From the NCBI RefSeq assembly GCF_001652725.1, contig NZ_LWHJ01000032.1, positions 92,158-156,157 of the forward strand: a stretch of DNA of 64,000 nucleotides, written 5' to 3'. Origin of the DNA: Pedobacter psychrophilus. GTDB lineage: Bacteria; Bacteroidota; Bacteroidia; Sphingobacteriales; Sphingobacteriaceae. The notes beneath the pieces are model-generated. The model had not been told where the DNA came from. It did no database searches and saw nothing but the letters and a program-made list of their open reading frames with translations. Within the stretch, counting starts at the first letter, position 1. The number at the start of each line of letters is the position of its first letter. A program made the translations under genes and the position numbers. Of this stretch, positions 24,842-34,818 are shown piece by piece.

Positions 24842-27589
24842 TTAATCTCTTCTAAATTCTCTTCTTTCGCCACCAATATTATCTGGTACCGTTGTGTTGC
24901 CGCCAGCAAATTTTGATATATTGAAAGTAAAGCTTAGCATAAAATATCTTGATAATCTGTTGCTTTGAGATAAAATGGTTGAAGTACTTGTAGCCGTATA
25001 AGAAAGACTGGTGCTTTGGTCTAATAAATCAAATGCTTGTAATTTTAAGCTCCCCTTTTTACCCTTAAAAAATTGCTTTTCTAAATAAGTATTGATAATA
25101 AATGGGTTAGTGCTAATGCTATTAAAACCGCTATTAAATGTTTTATCTAAAGTAGTTCCCCAAATCCAACTCTTTAAGAAATATATTTTAGAATCTAAAC
25201 TGGTTGAATAAGAATTAACTTCAGAATTGGCTCTAGTATTAATGGTATTATTGTTTCTATTATAAGTATAGGTTGCAGAAGGTTCAACATCAAACCATTC
25301 TGTAGGGTTAATTTGAATTCCTAATCTTTGGCTTATAATTAAGTTTTTACCTGTATTAGAGACATTATCTACAAATGATATGTTATTGTTATAAAAAGCA
25401 GATCCTCTTAATCTAACAACATATTTTTTATCTGAAAAAGGCTTAGAAAACGCGTAAAAACCATTTAAGGTATAATAACCATCGGCATTTACATAAGTGG
25501 TATTTTGTAATACGGTACGATCATTAGCTACAGGATAATTGGTAACGCTTGTTACAATTTTATCGTTAGTGAAATTATAAGATAAATTAGTGAATAATAC
25601 ATTGCCACTGGCAAAATCAAAATTGTTGTAACGAATGCTTGCGCTATTGGTAAATTCTGGCAATAAGTTGCTGTTACCGGTTACATAATATTGTGCGTTA
25701 GATTTATCGATAATTGGTTGTAGCTGATTATAGCTAGGCTGATTTGACCTTCCGTTATAATTGAAACTTAACTCCCTGGTTCTGGAAAATTTATAACTAA
25801 ATCTTGCATTTGGAAAAATATTGGTAACTATCCTATCAGGATTATTTGTGCCCGTTAATGTTGCAGGTTGTACCGCAAAACCTAAACTGTAATTATATTT
25901 TTTTTCGTTTACACGATAATTTGCTCCAAATCGGTTAGTAATATAATCAGAAACATATTGATTACTTTGGTTTGTATCAAATATTGGATCTTGTCCAAAT
26001 ATGTTACTATTAAATACTCGTCTATCATTATCTGCCCTCGCAAAACCATAAGCATAGTTAAATTCTAAATTTTTAGTCTTGGTTAAAGGCTCTGTATATG
26101 ACAAGCGCAATCTTACGTTATCATTTTTATTATCGCCATTGATGATTTGATTTTGATATTTTTCTAACTGAGTTGTTTGAGTATTGTATACATTATATAA
26201 ATAATCCTGGTCTAGGTTAGTGCTAGTAGAATTGAAAGATCCCTCAAAAGATAAATTTCTCGCCTGTGCACCAAATCTATGGTTGTATAAAAATTCCACC
26301 CCGTAATTAGGATTAGAATTTTCAGAATTATTTAAAGAATTTCCGTAGGTGTTTGTATTAGGACTTTGGTTAGTAAAATTTGAAATGTAACCAGAATTAT
26401 TTGTTCCAAATGAAAGATTTGGTGTTAATTTTAAATAATTTAAACTATCAATTTTGTATTCTAGGTTAAAGTTGAACCTGTGTGTATTATTTTTAGTTTC
26501 TGAATTATCTAAAGTATTGTTATTTAAAACCACACCACCACCTAGTAAAGTATTTAGATTGGTACTATTTGTATTGTTATCTCTATTCGCAAAGCTATAA
26601 CTGCCATAAGCTGTAATTTTTGGTCCCCATACGTCCCGGTAGTTAAAACCTATTGAATTTACATTGGTTAAACCATCATTACCTCCGCCGCCGCCTCCAA
26701 AATTACCTCCGCCTCTTCTGCCACTGCCACCGCCACCTGTTGCTCCTTGTGTTAAGCTGAAAACATTTGCATTGGTATTATTAAAATTCCCTAAAACGGC
26801 TAATTGTTGATCATTATCAAAAGAAGCTGCAAAAACAGAACCTTGATAACGTTCTTTATCTCCGCCACCAACAACTCCCCTTGCTAAATATCCTTTGTTT
26901 TTATCTTTTCTGATGGTAAAGTTTAATATTTTATCAGGATCACCATCTTTAACACCGGTAATATTTGCCTGATCACCGTAATCATCTATAATTTGAACTT
27001 TTTCAATCACGTCTGCAGGTAATTGTTGAGTTGCAGTTTTTACATCACCACCAAAAAAATCTTTTCCGTTAATACGGATTTTTGTAATTGCTTTACCTTG
27101 TGCAGTTACATTGCCATCTCTATCTACTTCAATTCCAGGTAATTTTTTTAATAAATCTTCTGCTAAAGCATTCTCTTTAAGTTTATATGCTCCTGCTCGG
27201 TATTCTAAAGTATCTTCTTTTACGGTTACGTCTGGCGTTCCGTTTACTACAACCTCATTTAAAACCCTGCTATCATTCTTTAGAATAATTGGGTCTAAAA
27301 CAATTCTTGTAGCTTTTGCATCATTTAAATATCTTCTTTTTATGGGTTGATATCCCAATGCAGTTATCGTTATTACAAACTCAGATGATTTTATGTTATT
27401 GAAAACGAAAATCCCATCTAAATTGGTTATTGCAGATGTAGTGTCTTTTACGGAAACTAATTTAACAGCTGCGCTAATAACAGGATTATCCAAAGAATCT
27501 TTAACAACTCCGCTAACTTCTAATTTTGTTTGTGCCTTTAATCCTTGTAAAGCCAAAAGGCAAATTAGAAGTAAGTATATTTTTTTCAT
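24842..27589 (-). CDS. Outer membrane beta-barrel protein (TonB-receptor-like) with Gly-rich insert
   Basis: From the ATG at 27589 the product is 915 residues, with signal peptide KKIYLLLICLLALQGLKAQ, a carboxypeptidase-regulatory-like domain (about 25-110), a plug-like domain (DLLKKLPGIEVDRDGNVTAQG, ITKIRINGKDFFGGDV) and a C-terminal barrel (FMLSFTFNISKF near the end). A segment near residue 300 is almost pure Gly/Arg/Asn (RRGGGNFGGGGGGNDG). An earlier ATG (27649) adds 20 residues that would bury the signal peptide. It lies in a likely operon with the CBM9-like protein upstream; the substrate is unknown. Confidence 0.87.
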   Translation of the reverse strand: MKKIYLLLICLLALQGLKAQTKLEVSGVVKDSLDNPVISAAVKLVSVKDTTSAITNLDGIFVFNNIKSSEFVITITALGYQPIKRRYLNDAKATRIVLDPIILKNDSRVLNEVVVNGTPDVTVKEDTLEYRAGAYKLKENALAEDLLKKLPGIEVDRDGNVTAQGKAITKIRINGKDFFGGDVKTATQQLPADVIEKVQIIDDYGDQANITGVKDGDPDKILNFTIRKDKNKGYLARGVVGGGDKERYQGSVFAASFDNDQQLAVLGNFNNTNANVFSLTQGATGGGGSGRRGGGNFGGGGGGNDGLTNVNSIGFNYRDVWGPKITAYGSYSFANRDNNTNSTNLNTLLGGGVVLNNNTLDNSETKNNTHRFNFNLEYKIDSLNYLKLTPNLSFGTNNSGYISNFTNQSPNTNTYGNSLNNSENSNPNYGVEFLYNHRFGAQARNLSFEGSFNSTSTNLDQDYLYNVYNTQTTQLEKYQNQIINGDNKNDNVRLRLSYTEPLTKTKNLEFNYAYGFARADNDRRVFNSNIFGQDPIFDTNQSNQYVSDYITNRFGANYRVNEKKYNYSLGFAVQPATLTGTNNPDRIVTNIFPNARFSYKFSRTRELSFNYNGRSNQPSYNQLQPIIDKSNAQYYVTGNSNLLPEFTNSASIRYNNFDFASGNVLFTNLSYNFTNDKIVTSVTNYPVANDRTVLQNTTYVNADGYYTLNGFYAFSKPFSDKKYVVRLRGSAFYNNNISFVDNVSNTGKNLIISQRLGIQINPTEWFDVEPSATYTYNRNNNTINTRANSEVNSYSTSLDSKIYFLKSWIWGTTLDKTFNSGFNSISTNPFIINTYLEKQFFKGKKGSLKLQAFDLLDQSTSLSYTATSTSTILSQSNRLSRYFMLSFTFNISKFAGGNTTVPDNIGGERREFRRD

Positions 27590-27670
27590 TATTATTTTTT
27601 TAAATATTTTATGATTGATTATTGCAAAACTGAATATTTGTTTTAACATAATATTCAGTTAGCCAAAATG

Positions 27671-28513
27671 TTACTTAACTAATTTAGCTTTAACCCAGAA
27701 ATCAGTTGGAGAAAATAAGGACATGTAATCAGAACCACCCTGAGCCCCAGTTCTAGCTCCACCACCAAAATTACCGCTACCACCACTGCTGCTTCTAACT
27801 CCATCTCCACCCATTCCTCCGCCAAAGCCACCGCCTCCGCCACCCATTTCGGGCATTTCAATTCCATTGAGTTTAATATTAATCGCAAATTCATTTGCAT
27901 TAGCAGCATCTAAGCCAACTAATTTTAATGGAACGGCTAACTCATAAATCAATGCGTTCTTATCATTATAATTAATACCTGTTTTAATACCATAAGTATT
28001 ATAGATAGAAATACTTTCTACTGTAATATCGCTAAAACCAGTAACCTTAATTTCTTTTAAACCAGTCAGAGTTTTTTGTCTAATTTCGGTTCTTTCTTTC
28101 GCTCTTTCTTCAGGTGTTTTTTGAGTAGTATTTTCGCTATTTCTATTACCGCGGTTTCTCATTTCAGCCATCATAGCTGTGCGGTCTACAATTGGAAAGG
28201 TAATAGCTGAAACGGCTTTTTTCTTCCCTGTTGCATTTACAGAAACGCTTACACCACCCGCCATAATTTTATTTCCTTCCATTTGCTTATTCGCTTTCAA
28301 AAAAACATAAAGATTGTTTTGATCATGAGTAAAGGCGTAATTAAGTTTAGTTGTTTTATCGTAATTGACTAAGGAATCTGAGAACTCTAAAAGTTTACCA
28401 TCAATTTTTATGGTTGCATTAGAGGTTGGTATTTCAATAACATCTTGTGCCATTAGATTGGTAGTAAACAATAAAACAGATAGAAGTGAAATATAAAAGG
28501 ATAAAATTTTCAT
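27671..28513 (-). CDS. Exported CBM9-like protein with Gly-rich C-terminus
   Basis: The 280-residue protein has a signal peptide (SFYISLLSVLLFTTNLMAQ). Residues about 25-220 follow the pattern of CBM9-like (DOMON-related) domains: a start TIKIDGKLLEFSDS, then AFTHDQNNLYVFLKANK and LIYELAVPLKLVG. Residues about 222-262 are Gly/Ser-rich (GGGGGGFGGGMGGDG). The function is unknown; the fold suggests ligand or cell-surface binding. It is 81 bases before the barrel-protein gene on the same strand, and both carry unusual glycine-rich stretches. Confidence 0.7.
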   Translation of the reverse strand: MKILSFYISLLSVLLFTTNLMAQDVIEIPTSNATIKIDGKLLEFSDSLVNYDKTTKLNYAFTHDQNNLYVFLKANKQMEGNKIMAGGVSVSVNATGKKKAVSAITFPIVDRTAMMAEMRNRGNRNSENTTQKTPEERAKERTEIRQKTLTGLKEIKVTGFSDITVESISIYNTYGIKTGINYNDKNALIYELAVPLKLVGLDAANANEFAINIKLNGIEMPEMGGGGGGFGGGMGGDGVRSSSGGSGNFGGGARTGAQGGSDYMSLFSPTDFWVKAKLVK

Positions 28514-28620
28514 TTTGTATTAATTTAGAATGTAATGATAGCGTGTTTATTGATTAATTAAGATTGTTTTATACCTAACCATCATATTTGTAGCTGAAAG
28601 GCTTTTATATAGAGATTAGA

Positions 28621-29334
28621 TTATAGATTTTTATTATTGATATGTTGTATTAATGAATCTCTATAATGATCAGAAACAGAAATTTCTTTGTTGGGAAGTA
28701 TAACATGATTTCGTTTAAAAGCAATCATGTGGTTTAGGGATACAATAAAAGATTTATGAATTCTTAAAAAATCATTTACAGGCAATTTCTCTTCTAGATA
28801 TCGCATACTTAAGCGGGTAATAATTGGCTTATCATTTCCTAATAAATAAATTTTTATATAATCCTTTAAAGCTTCAATGTATTCTATATCTTCTATTTTT
28901 ATCTTGATATTGGCATAATCTTCATTAACAAAAAGATAATCATTTTTGATGTTTTGAGAATTTTCATTCTGATAGGTTAAGTTATAAAGATCATATGCCT
29001 TATTTGCCGCTTTTAGAAACCTATCAAAAGGGACAGGTTTTAATAAATAATCTAGAACATCTAAATCAAAACCATCTAATGCATATTTTTCATAAGCTGT
29101 AACCAAAATTACCATTGGTGGTTTAGCCAATGTTTTTAATAATTGTAAACCGCTTATTCCCGGCATTTGTATGTCTAAAAATATCAGGTCGATTTTTTCA
29201 TTTTTGATGATTTCTAATGCTCCAATACCGTTTTTGCACAAGCCTTTTAAATTTAAAAAAGGAACCTGATTTATATTGTCCTCCATTAACTCACGAGCCA
29301 GTTTCTCGTCGTCAATTACTAAGCAATTAATCAT
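28621..29334 (-). CDS. LytTR-family response regulator
   Basis: The 237-residue protein has an N-terminal receiver ([14 protein letters not shown], phospho-acceptor Asp in [34 protein letters not shown]) and a C-terminal LytTR DNA-binding domain ([35 protein letters not shown]). The ATG at 29334 overlaps the kinase stop by 8 bases (ATGATTAA); an ATG two codons earlier (29340) is also possible. It is the partner of the kinase and probably controls the adjacent CBM9-like/barrel genes. Confidence 0.95.
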   Translation of the reverse strand: MINCLVIDDEKLARELMEDNINQVPFLNLKGLCKNGIGALEIIKNEKIDLIFLDIQMPGISGLQLLKTLAKPPMVILVTAYEKYALDGFDLDVLDYLLKPVPFDRFLKAANKAYDLYNLTYQNENSQNIKNDYLFVNEDYANIKIKIEDIEYIEALKDYIKIYLLGNDKPIITRLSMRYLEEKLPVNDFLRIHKSFIVSLNHMIAFKRNHVILPNKEISVSDHYRDSLIQHINNKNL

Positions 29335-30352
29335 TTGCATCTAATTTAAGATTAACAATATATTTACCATCTTGGTTTGATATGGTTAACTTATAATTGT
29401 TTTCATAAAGTAAGTCTAATCTTCGCTTTACATTAATTAAACCAATCCCAGAACTATCGTCTTTACTTTCGCTGATGTCTGCAATATCATTCTCAACTAA
29501 AAAATTTAATGTTTTATCTACCGCTGTAAGTTTGATTTTGATAGTTGGGTTTTCTAAAGATCCCATGCCATGTTTAAAAGCATTTTCTACAAACGGAATC
29601 AATAACATAGGTTCTAAATCAAAATTCTCAATGTTGCCTTCTACCGTAAATATAATGATTACATCATCTCCAAATCTTAATTTTTGAAGATCTATATAAC
29701 CGTTTAAATATTTTAATTCTTGAGATAAGTTAATTTTACCTTGATTTCCCTCATACAGCATATATCTCAATAAATTACTTAATTGTATCAATGCCGGCTC
29801 CATTTTATCACTTTTTTTACGAGCCAAAGAAACCAGGTTATTAAGCACATTAAACATAAAATGAGGACTTATCTGCGATCTTAAAAAGCTCAACTCAGTT
29901 TTAAGGTTTTCTGTTTCCTTATCCTTGTTTAACTTTCTGGATTTTAAATTATCGATAATAATCCGGTAGCTACAACTGGTAACTATAATAAAAATATAAG
30001 ATATAAAATTGGCGAAAAACGGTCTTCCCCATTTCCTTTTAATTGGAAACAGTTGTTGATCTACATATTTTGATAAGAACCAAACTATTATTAATGATAA
30101 TGCAATCACCAATAGATAAATTAGAACACCTTTCTTTTTTAGAATTGAAGGGAAAAAATAATATGCATTAGCATAGAATATAATCGCCAGTATGGTATTA
30201 TTAATTAGCGACCTGTAAATATAATAATCAGAAAAATTACTTGATGGGCCATTATACCTAAACAAAAAAGAAGGAAGGATTAATAATACCCAAAATACAG
30301 TGTTAATTACTATCAACTGAAAGCTATACCCTTTATTATTTATGCTGTTCAT
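29327..30352 (-). CDS. LytS/YehU-type sensor histidine kinase
   Basis: The 341-residue protein has four predicted membrane segments in the first 140 residues, a short linker helix, the His_kinase motif [20 protein letters not shown] (phospho-acceptor His) and a HATPase core ([31 protein letters not shown]). No large periplasmic sensor is present, so the signal is probably within the membrane. It overlaps the LytTR regulator gene. The divergent intergenic region upstream holds a strong hairpin (30487-30523). Confidence 0.95.
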   Translation of the reverse strand: MNSINNKGYSFQLIVINTVFWVLLILPSFLFRYNGPSSNFSDYYIYRSLINNTILAIIFYANAYYFFPSILKKKGVLIYLLVIALSLIIVWFLSKYVDQQLFPIKRKWGRPFFANFISYIFIIVTSCSYRIIIDNLKSRKLNKDKETENLKTELSFLRSQISPHFMFNVLNNLVSLARKKSDKMEPALIQLSNLLRYMLYEGNQGKINLSQELKYLNGYIDLQKLRFGDDVIIIFTVEGNIENFDLEPMLLIPFVENAFKHGMGSLENPTIKIKLTAVDKTLNFLVENDIADISESKDDSSGIGLINVKRRLDLLYENNYKLTISNQDGKYIVNLKLDAND

Positions 30353-30486
30353 TTATAAATTTATCTTTTTATGTAGGATAACACATTAGCAAATGAAAAC
30401 ATTATCATTTTTAAAACGATAAAATTTAGCTAAGCTTGGTATATAAATATACAAAAGAGGAATTGAGTGCTATAAGGTAAAAATAA

Positions 30487-30650
30487 AAATGCCCGTTCTC
30501 ACGTTCTGAGATCGGGCATTTTACACAATAAAACTTAGAAAAGATTAATAAACCCAATTTTACAATTTAAGTTAAAATCTTCCTTTTGGCAATCAGCACA
30601 ACTGCCATGAAATCTTGTACGGAAAACTTTTAATTAGGTTATATTTTCTT
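30487..30650 (-). ncRNA. Candidate small or leader RNA ending in a strong terminator
   Basis: On the minus strand a two-part stem, AAAATGCCCG / CGGGCATTTT with an inner TCTCA / TGAGA (30523-30487), is followed by TATTTTT, a textbook terminator. No minus-strand gene lies upstream of it, because the next gene (30752) reads the other way. A transcript must therefore begin inside 30524-30751. The sequence just upstream can fold (GGCA ... TGCC around 30585-30607, flanked by TTTTCC / GGAAGA). It contains no convincing protein gene, only a 13-codon ORF starting MAVVLIAKRK. It could be a small RNA or an attenuated leader for the kinase. Confidence 0.45.
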
Positions 30651-30751
30651 TAATAAATTATTAAAAATTTTATTACGATAGAATTTTTAATTTAATATTT
30701 AGGTAACCAAACATTTACTTTATCGTATGAGCATTAATAAATTGTGAAGAT

Positions 30752-31132
30752 ATGATTTCAACCAGCTTAGATAGTCTCAATAAAAAAAAGCATTTCAATA
30801 CAGACCGTATGTTTCGATATCTAGGTCAGGATATAGAAACAGCCAAAGAAATACTAAATATGGTTTTAATAGAACTAGAAGTTTCTCTAAAAACATTTGA
30901 AGATTATATTTTTACAAATAATTTAAATGGAATAAAATCAACCGCACATAAATTAATTGGTACATCATCTTCTGTTGGCCTAATAGAATTAAGTAATATT
31001 GCCAGAAAGTTTGAAAGTGAACCAGAGTTTGATCCAATTTTAATAAATATTTATTTTTCGAAAATAAAAAAGGAAGTTAATTTTGTGGTTCAGTTAATCA
31101 ATAATTTTTTAAGATATCCTTCGTTTTCATAA
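30752..31132 (+). CDS. Stand-alone Hpt (histidine phosphotransfer) domain protein
   Basis: The 126-residue all-helical protein carries the Hpt signature TAHKLIGTSSSVGLIELSNI, with the phospho-accepting His in AHK. Flanking helices cover the rest (MFRYLGQDIETAKEILNMV). It probably relays phosphate between the receiver of the hybrid kinase 99 bases downstream and another regulator. The hybrid kinase has its own C-terminal Hpt domain, so the two may compete or act in series. Confidence 0.85.
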   Translation: MISTSLDSLNKKKHFNTDRMFRYLGQDIETAKEILNMVLIELEVSLKTFEDYIFTNNLNGIKSTAHKLIGTSSSVGLIELSNIARKFESEPEFDPILINIYFSKIKKEVNFVVQLINNFLRYPSFS

Positions 31133-31231
31133 TTAAAGTTTCTAAATATGTAATTTTTAGGTTTCCCATATTTAAGCAGCTATTATTGTTTTAAGCTTTA
31201 AATATCGGTTAATTCCTCATTATTTATTAAG

Positions 31232-34200
31232 ATGCAGACAGGTCCAGAATCTTCTTTAGAAGAAAAAAGATTAGCAGCTTTAAAAAGCTATCAAATTTTA
31301 GATACCCTCCCAAAAGAAACATTTGATAGATTTACTAAACTCGCATCCATCATTTGTAACACCCCAATTTCTTTAGTTTCTTTAATTGATGAGGATAGGC
31401 AATGGTTTAAATCTAAAGTAGGTTTAGATGTAAATCAAACCCCAAGAGACATCGCTTTTTGCCATCATTCTATTTTAGGGCAAGATATTATGGAGGTGCA
31501 AGATGCCACTAAAGATTTTCGTTTTAAAAACAATCCCTTAGTTACTTCAGACCCTAATATTAAATTTTATGCAGGTTATCCTTTAAAAGATTCTAATGGT
31601 TATAATTTAGGGACAATTTGCGTTATTGATAGGGTTCCTCGGAAACTAGATGATCATCAAAAAGAAGCTTTAAAAATCTTGGGAGATGCGGTAGTAGATT
31701 TAATTGCCCAGCAAAGAAAAGTTCAAGAAACAGAAAATTTTAACGAACTTTTTAAAATATCTAAAGATATTATATGTGTTTTTGATTATGATGGCATTTT
31801 CCGAAATGTTAATCCTGCTTTTGGGAAGCTATTATCATATCAAGAAGATTATATTTTAAATCGTTCTATCTATGATTTTATTCATCCAGATGATTTATCA
31901 GCAACCAAAAATAAATTACAAAGTTTAGCTAAAGGAAATAAGACCGTTGTTTTTACTAACAGATTAAAAGGTAAAGACGATAGTTATAAAATATTACAAT
32001 GGGCAGCAACGCCAGAACCTTCTAGTCAATTGTTTTTTGCAATTGCCCGCGATATTACCACAGAAAAAGAAAAAGAGATTTTAATAGAACGTTCTGAAGC
32101 TAGACTTAGGGCATTTTTTGAAAATTCATCCGGATTTATGTGCACCCATAACTTAGCCGGTAAAATTTTGACCATTAATTCTGCAGGAGCAAAAAGCCTG
32201 GGTTATGAGACTGAAGAATTAGTTGGCCATTTTTTACATGAAGTTGTTCCTGAATCAAGGAAGCAAGCTTTGCAAATGTATCTTGAAGGTATTGTAACGC
32301 AAGGTAAAATGCAAGGTTTAATGTACACTAAACATAAAAAAGGGAATGTATTAACATGGTTATTTAATAATGTTTTAGAAACGGATGCTAATGGCGATAA
32401 ATATGTAATTGGCAACGCTGTTGATATTACAGAAAGACACCAGTTAGAAGCAGATTTAAAGCGAACAAAAGAGATGTTGGAGACAACAAATGAGGTAGCA
32501 AAAATTGGAGCGTGGGAAGCAGATATGGTCAGCCAAAATATTTATTGGTCTAACGTTACAAAAGAAATTCATGAGGTTGAGGAAGATTTTATTCCTTCCC
32601 TGGAGTCTGGAATTTCATTTTACACTAAAGAACATCAAGAAATTATATTAAATGCTTTTAATGAAGCTAAAGATTTGGGAATCCCTTTTGATCTAGAATT
32701 ACAGATTAAAACTAAAAAAGGAAAGTATATTTGGATACGTTCTATTGGGAAAACAGAATTCATAAAAGGAAAATGTGTGCGAATTTATGGTACTTTCCAG
32801 GATATTAATGAAAATTATTTACATAGAAGCGATTTAAAAAAGGCCAAATTAATAGCCGATCAAGCAAATAGCGCTAAGTCAGAATTTTTAGCCAGTATGA
32901 GCCATGAAATACGGACACCGTTAAATGGCGTTATCGGTTTTACTGATTTGGTTTTAAAAACCACGCTTAATCAAACTCAGCAGCAATACCTTAATATTGT
33001 AAACCAATCTGCAAATTCTTTGCTGGTTATTATTAACGATATTTTAGATTTCTCTAAAATTGAAGCAGGCAAACTAGAGTTAGACATAGAAAAGTCTGAT
33101 CTTTTTGAATTGAGTAGTCAAGCTTCAGATATCATTACTTACCAAGCTCAAAATAAAGGATTAGAAGTTCTCTTAAACATAGATCCAAAGCTGCCCAGGT
33201 TTGTTTTTATAGACAATATCCGTTTAAAGCAAGTTTTGGTAAACTTATTAGGCAATGCTGTCAAGTTTACTGAATCTGGAGAGATTGAACTTAAAATATA
33301 TGCAGATAGTAATATAAATGATAGCGAGATAGACTTTCATTTTGAAGTAAGAGATACAGGTATCGGAATACAATCTGATAAACAAAATAAAATATTTGAG
33401 GCTTTCTCTCAAGAAGACGCCTCAACCACCAAAAAATATGGAGGTACAGGCTTAGGCCTCACTATTTCTAATAAGCTTTTGGGCTTAATGGGCAGTAAGC
33501 TTCAATTAAAAAGCAGAGTAGGGCAGGGAAGCACTTTTTATTTCAAGATTAGGCTTAAAGCCGAGGAAGGGAATTCACTTTCAACCAGCGATCTTTCGCA
33601 TATCAAAAATGTTTTAGTTGTTGATGATAATGAAAATAACCGGATCATTCTAAGACAAATGTTATTATTAAAAAACATTAAAGTTACAGAAGCAAAAAAC
33701 GGATTAGAAGCTTTGCAGTTATTAACCGAAGGGAAAGGTTATGATGTGATTTTAATGGATTATCATATGCCATTTATGGATGGTTTAGAAACCATAGAAA
33801 AAATCAGAAATAATTTTAACATCAATGCAGAAGAACAACCCATTATGTTACTGCATAGTTCTTCTGATGATGAAAAAATAATTAATATCTGTGAAAAAAA
33901 TGGGGTAAGGATTAGGATGGTTAAACCGATAAAAATGCAGGATTTGTTTAACAAATTAACAAAGATCAACAAACCACATGAACCTGAAATTAAACAAGGT
34001 GAAACTTCTAATAATTTAAACAATCAATTATATAAAATTTTAGTTGCCGAGGATAATATAGTAAATAAGCTTTTAGCAAAAACAGTAATAGAAAGGATTT
34101 TACCTAATGCTATAGTATATGAGGTTAATAATGGCTTAGAAGCAGTTAATCAATATAAATTGATAAAGTTTGATTTGATTTTAATGGATTTGCAAATGCC

Positions 34201-34783
34201 GGAAATGAATGGCTATGAAGCAACTCAAAATATCCGTATCATAGAAGAAAAACAAACCCGAACACCTATTATCGCCTTAACAGCAGGGAACATTTTAGGA
34301 GAAAAAGAAAAATGCCTGGCAATTGGTATGGACGATTTTGTGGCAAAGCCCTTTGTAGAAAAAGATTTAAATGATTTATTCTCTAAATGGTTAATTAATA
34401 AAGAAGCTATACCATCTTCCCCAATTCAAAAAGAAATACCAGTTCGCTTTAATAGAGATAAGGTAAGAGATTTTATGGGTAATGATACAGACACCATAAA
34501 AATTGTTTTAAATCTTACCATTAAAGAAATACAAAGTGCAGATGACAACTTTAAAAAGCTAATTTCAGATCCCAATCCTAATTTAATGGCTATTAAAGCA
34601 TTAGGTCATAAATTGTATGGTACTGCAGCTGGTACCGGATTAGAGATATTATCAGCAATGGCTAGACAAATAGAATGGTTAGAAAAGGCAGATAATAATG
34701 AGCTTAAAAAATTATATAAAGAAGTGAGTAAAGAGATTGAGCTTTGTAAAGATTTAATTCATAGCGAATTAGCTAGTTTTTAA
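31232..34783 (+). CDS. Hybrid sensor histidine kinase: GAF-PAS-PAS-PAS-HisKA-HATPase-REC-REC-Hpt
   Basis: The 1183-residue protein appears cytoplasmic, with no signal or membrane segment. Order: GAF (about 20-165, FDRFTKLASIICNTPISLVS, FCHHSIL), three PAS domains (about 170-530), HisKA with SMSHEIRTPLNGVIGF (His 558), HATPase (ANQSANS, NLLGNAVKFTESG, DTGIGI, GGTGLGLTISNKL), first receiver (VLVVDDNENN, Asp 843), second receiver (ILVAEDNIVNK, Asp 986) and Hpt (KALGHKLYGTAAGTG, His 1126). A phosphorelay can therefore run inside one chain. It follows the separate Hpt gene and converges on era. Confidence 0.95.
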   Translation: MQTGPESSLEEKRLAALKSYQILDTLPKETFDRFTKLASIICNTPISLVSLIDEDRQWFKSKVGLDVNQTPRDIAFCHHSILGQDIMEVQDATKDFRFKNNPLVTSDPNIKFYAGYPLKDSNGYNLGTICVIDRVPRKLDDHQKEALKILGDAVVDLIAQQRKVQETENFNELFKISKDIICVFDYDGIFRNVNPAFGKLLSYQEDYILNRSIYDFIHPDDLSATKNKLQSLAKGNKTVVFTNRLKGKDDSYKILQWAATPEPSSQLFFAIARDITTEKEKEILIERSEARLRAFFENSSGFMCTHNLAGKILTINSAGAKSLGYETEELVGHFLHEVVPESRKQALQMYLEGIVTQGKMQGLMYTKHKKGNVLTWLFNNVLETDANGDKYVIGNAVDITERHQLEADLKRTKEMLETTNEVAKIGAWEADMVSQNIYWSNVTKEIHEVEEDFIPSLESGISFYTKEHQEIILNAFNEAKDLGIPFDLELQIKTKKGKYIWIRSIGKTEFIKGKCVRIYGTFQDINENYLHRSDLKKAKLIADQANSAKSEFLASMSHEIRTPLNGVIGFTDLVLKTTLNQTQQQYLNIVNQSANSLLVIINDILDFSKIEAGKLELDIEKSDLFELSSQASDIITYQAQNKGLEVLLNIDPKLPRFVFIDNIRLKQVLVNLLGNAVKFTESGEIELKIYADSNINDSEIDFHFEVRDTGIGIQSDKQNKIFEAFSQEDASTTKKYGGTGLGLTISNKLLGLMGSKLQLKSRVGQGSTFYFKIRLKAEEGNSLSTSDLSHIKNVLVVDDNENNRIILRQMLLLKNIKVTEAKNGLEALQLLTEGKGYDVILMDYHMPFMDGLETIEKIRNNFNINAEEQPIMLLHSSSDDEKIINICEKNGVRIRMVKPIKMQDLFNKLTKINKPHEPEIKQGETSNNLNNQLYKILVAEDNIVNKLLAKTVIERILPNAIVYEVNNGLEAVNQYKLIKFDLILMDLQMPEMNGYEATQNIRIIEEKQTRTPIIALTAGNILGEKEKCLAIGMDDFVAKPFVEKDLNDLFSKWLINKEAIPSSPIQKEIPVRFNRDKVRDFMGNDTDTIKIVLNLTIKEIQSADDNFKKLISDPNPNLMAIKALGHKLYGTAAGTGLEILSAMARQIEWLEKADNNELKKLYKEVSKEIELCKDLIHSELASF

Positions 34784-34818
34784 GTAACTATCTTTTTACC
34801 CACTTAACCAACTTATAA

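Noticed and set aside
26660..26760. CRISPR-like or tandem repeat array in the barrel-protein gene
   Set aside because: The repetition is only glycine codon runs in frame; there are no regular repeat-spacer units.
27679..27909. A 76-codon frame within the CBM9-like gene
   Set aside because: It is an alternative reading of the Gly-rich codons; low-complexity Glu/Val translation and full overlap with a supported gene argue against it.
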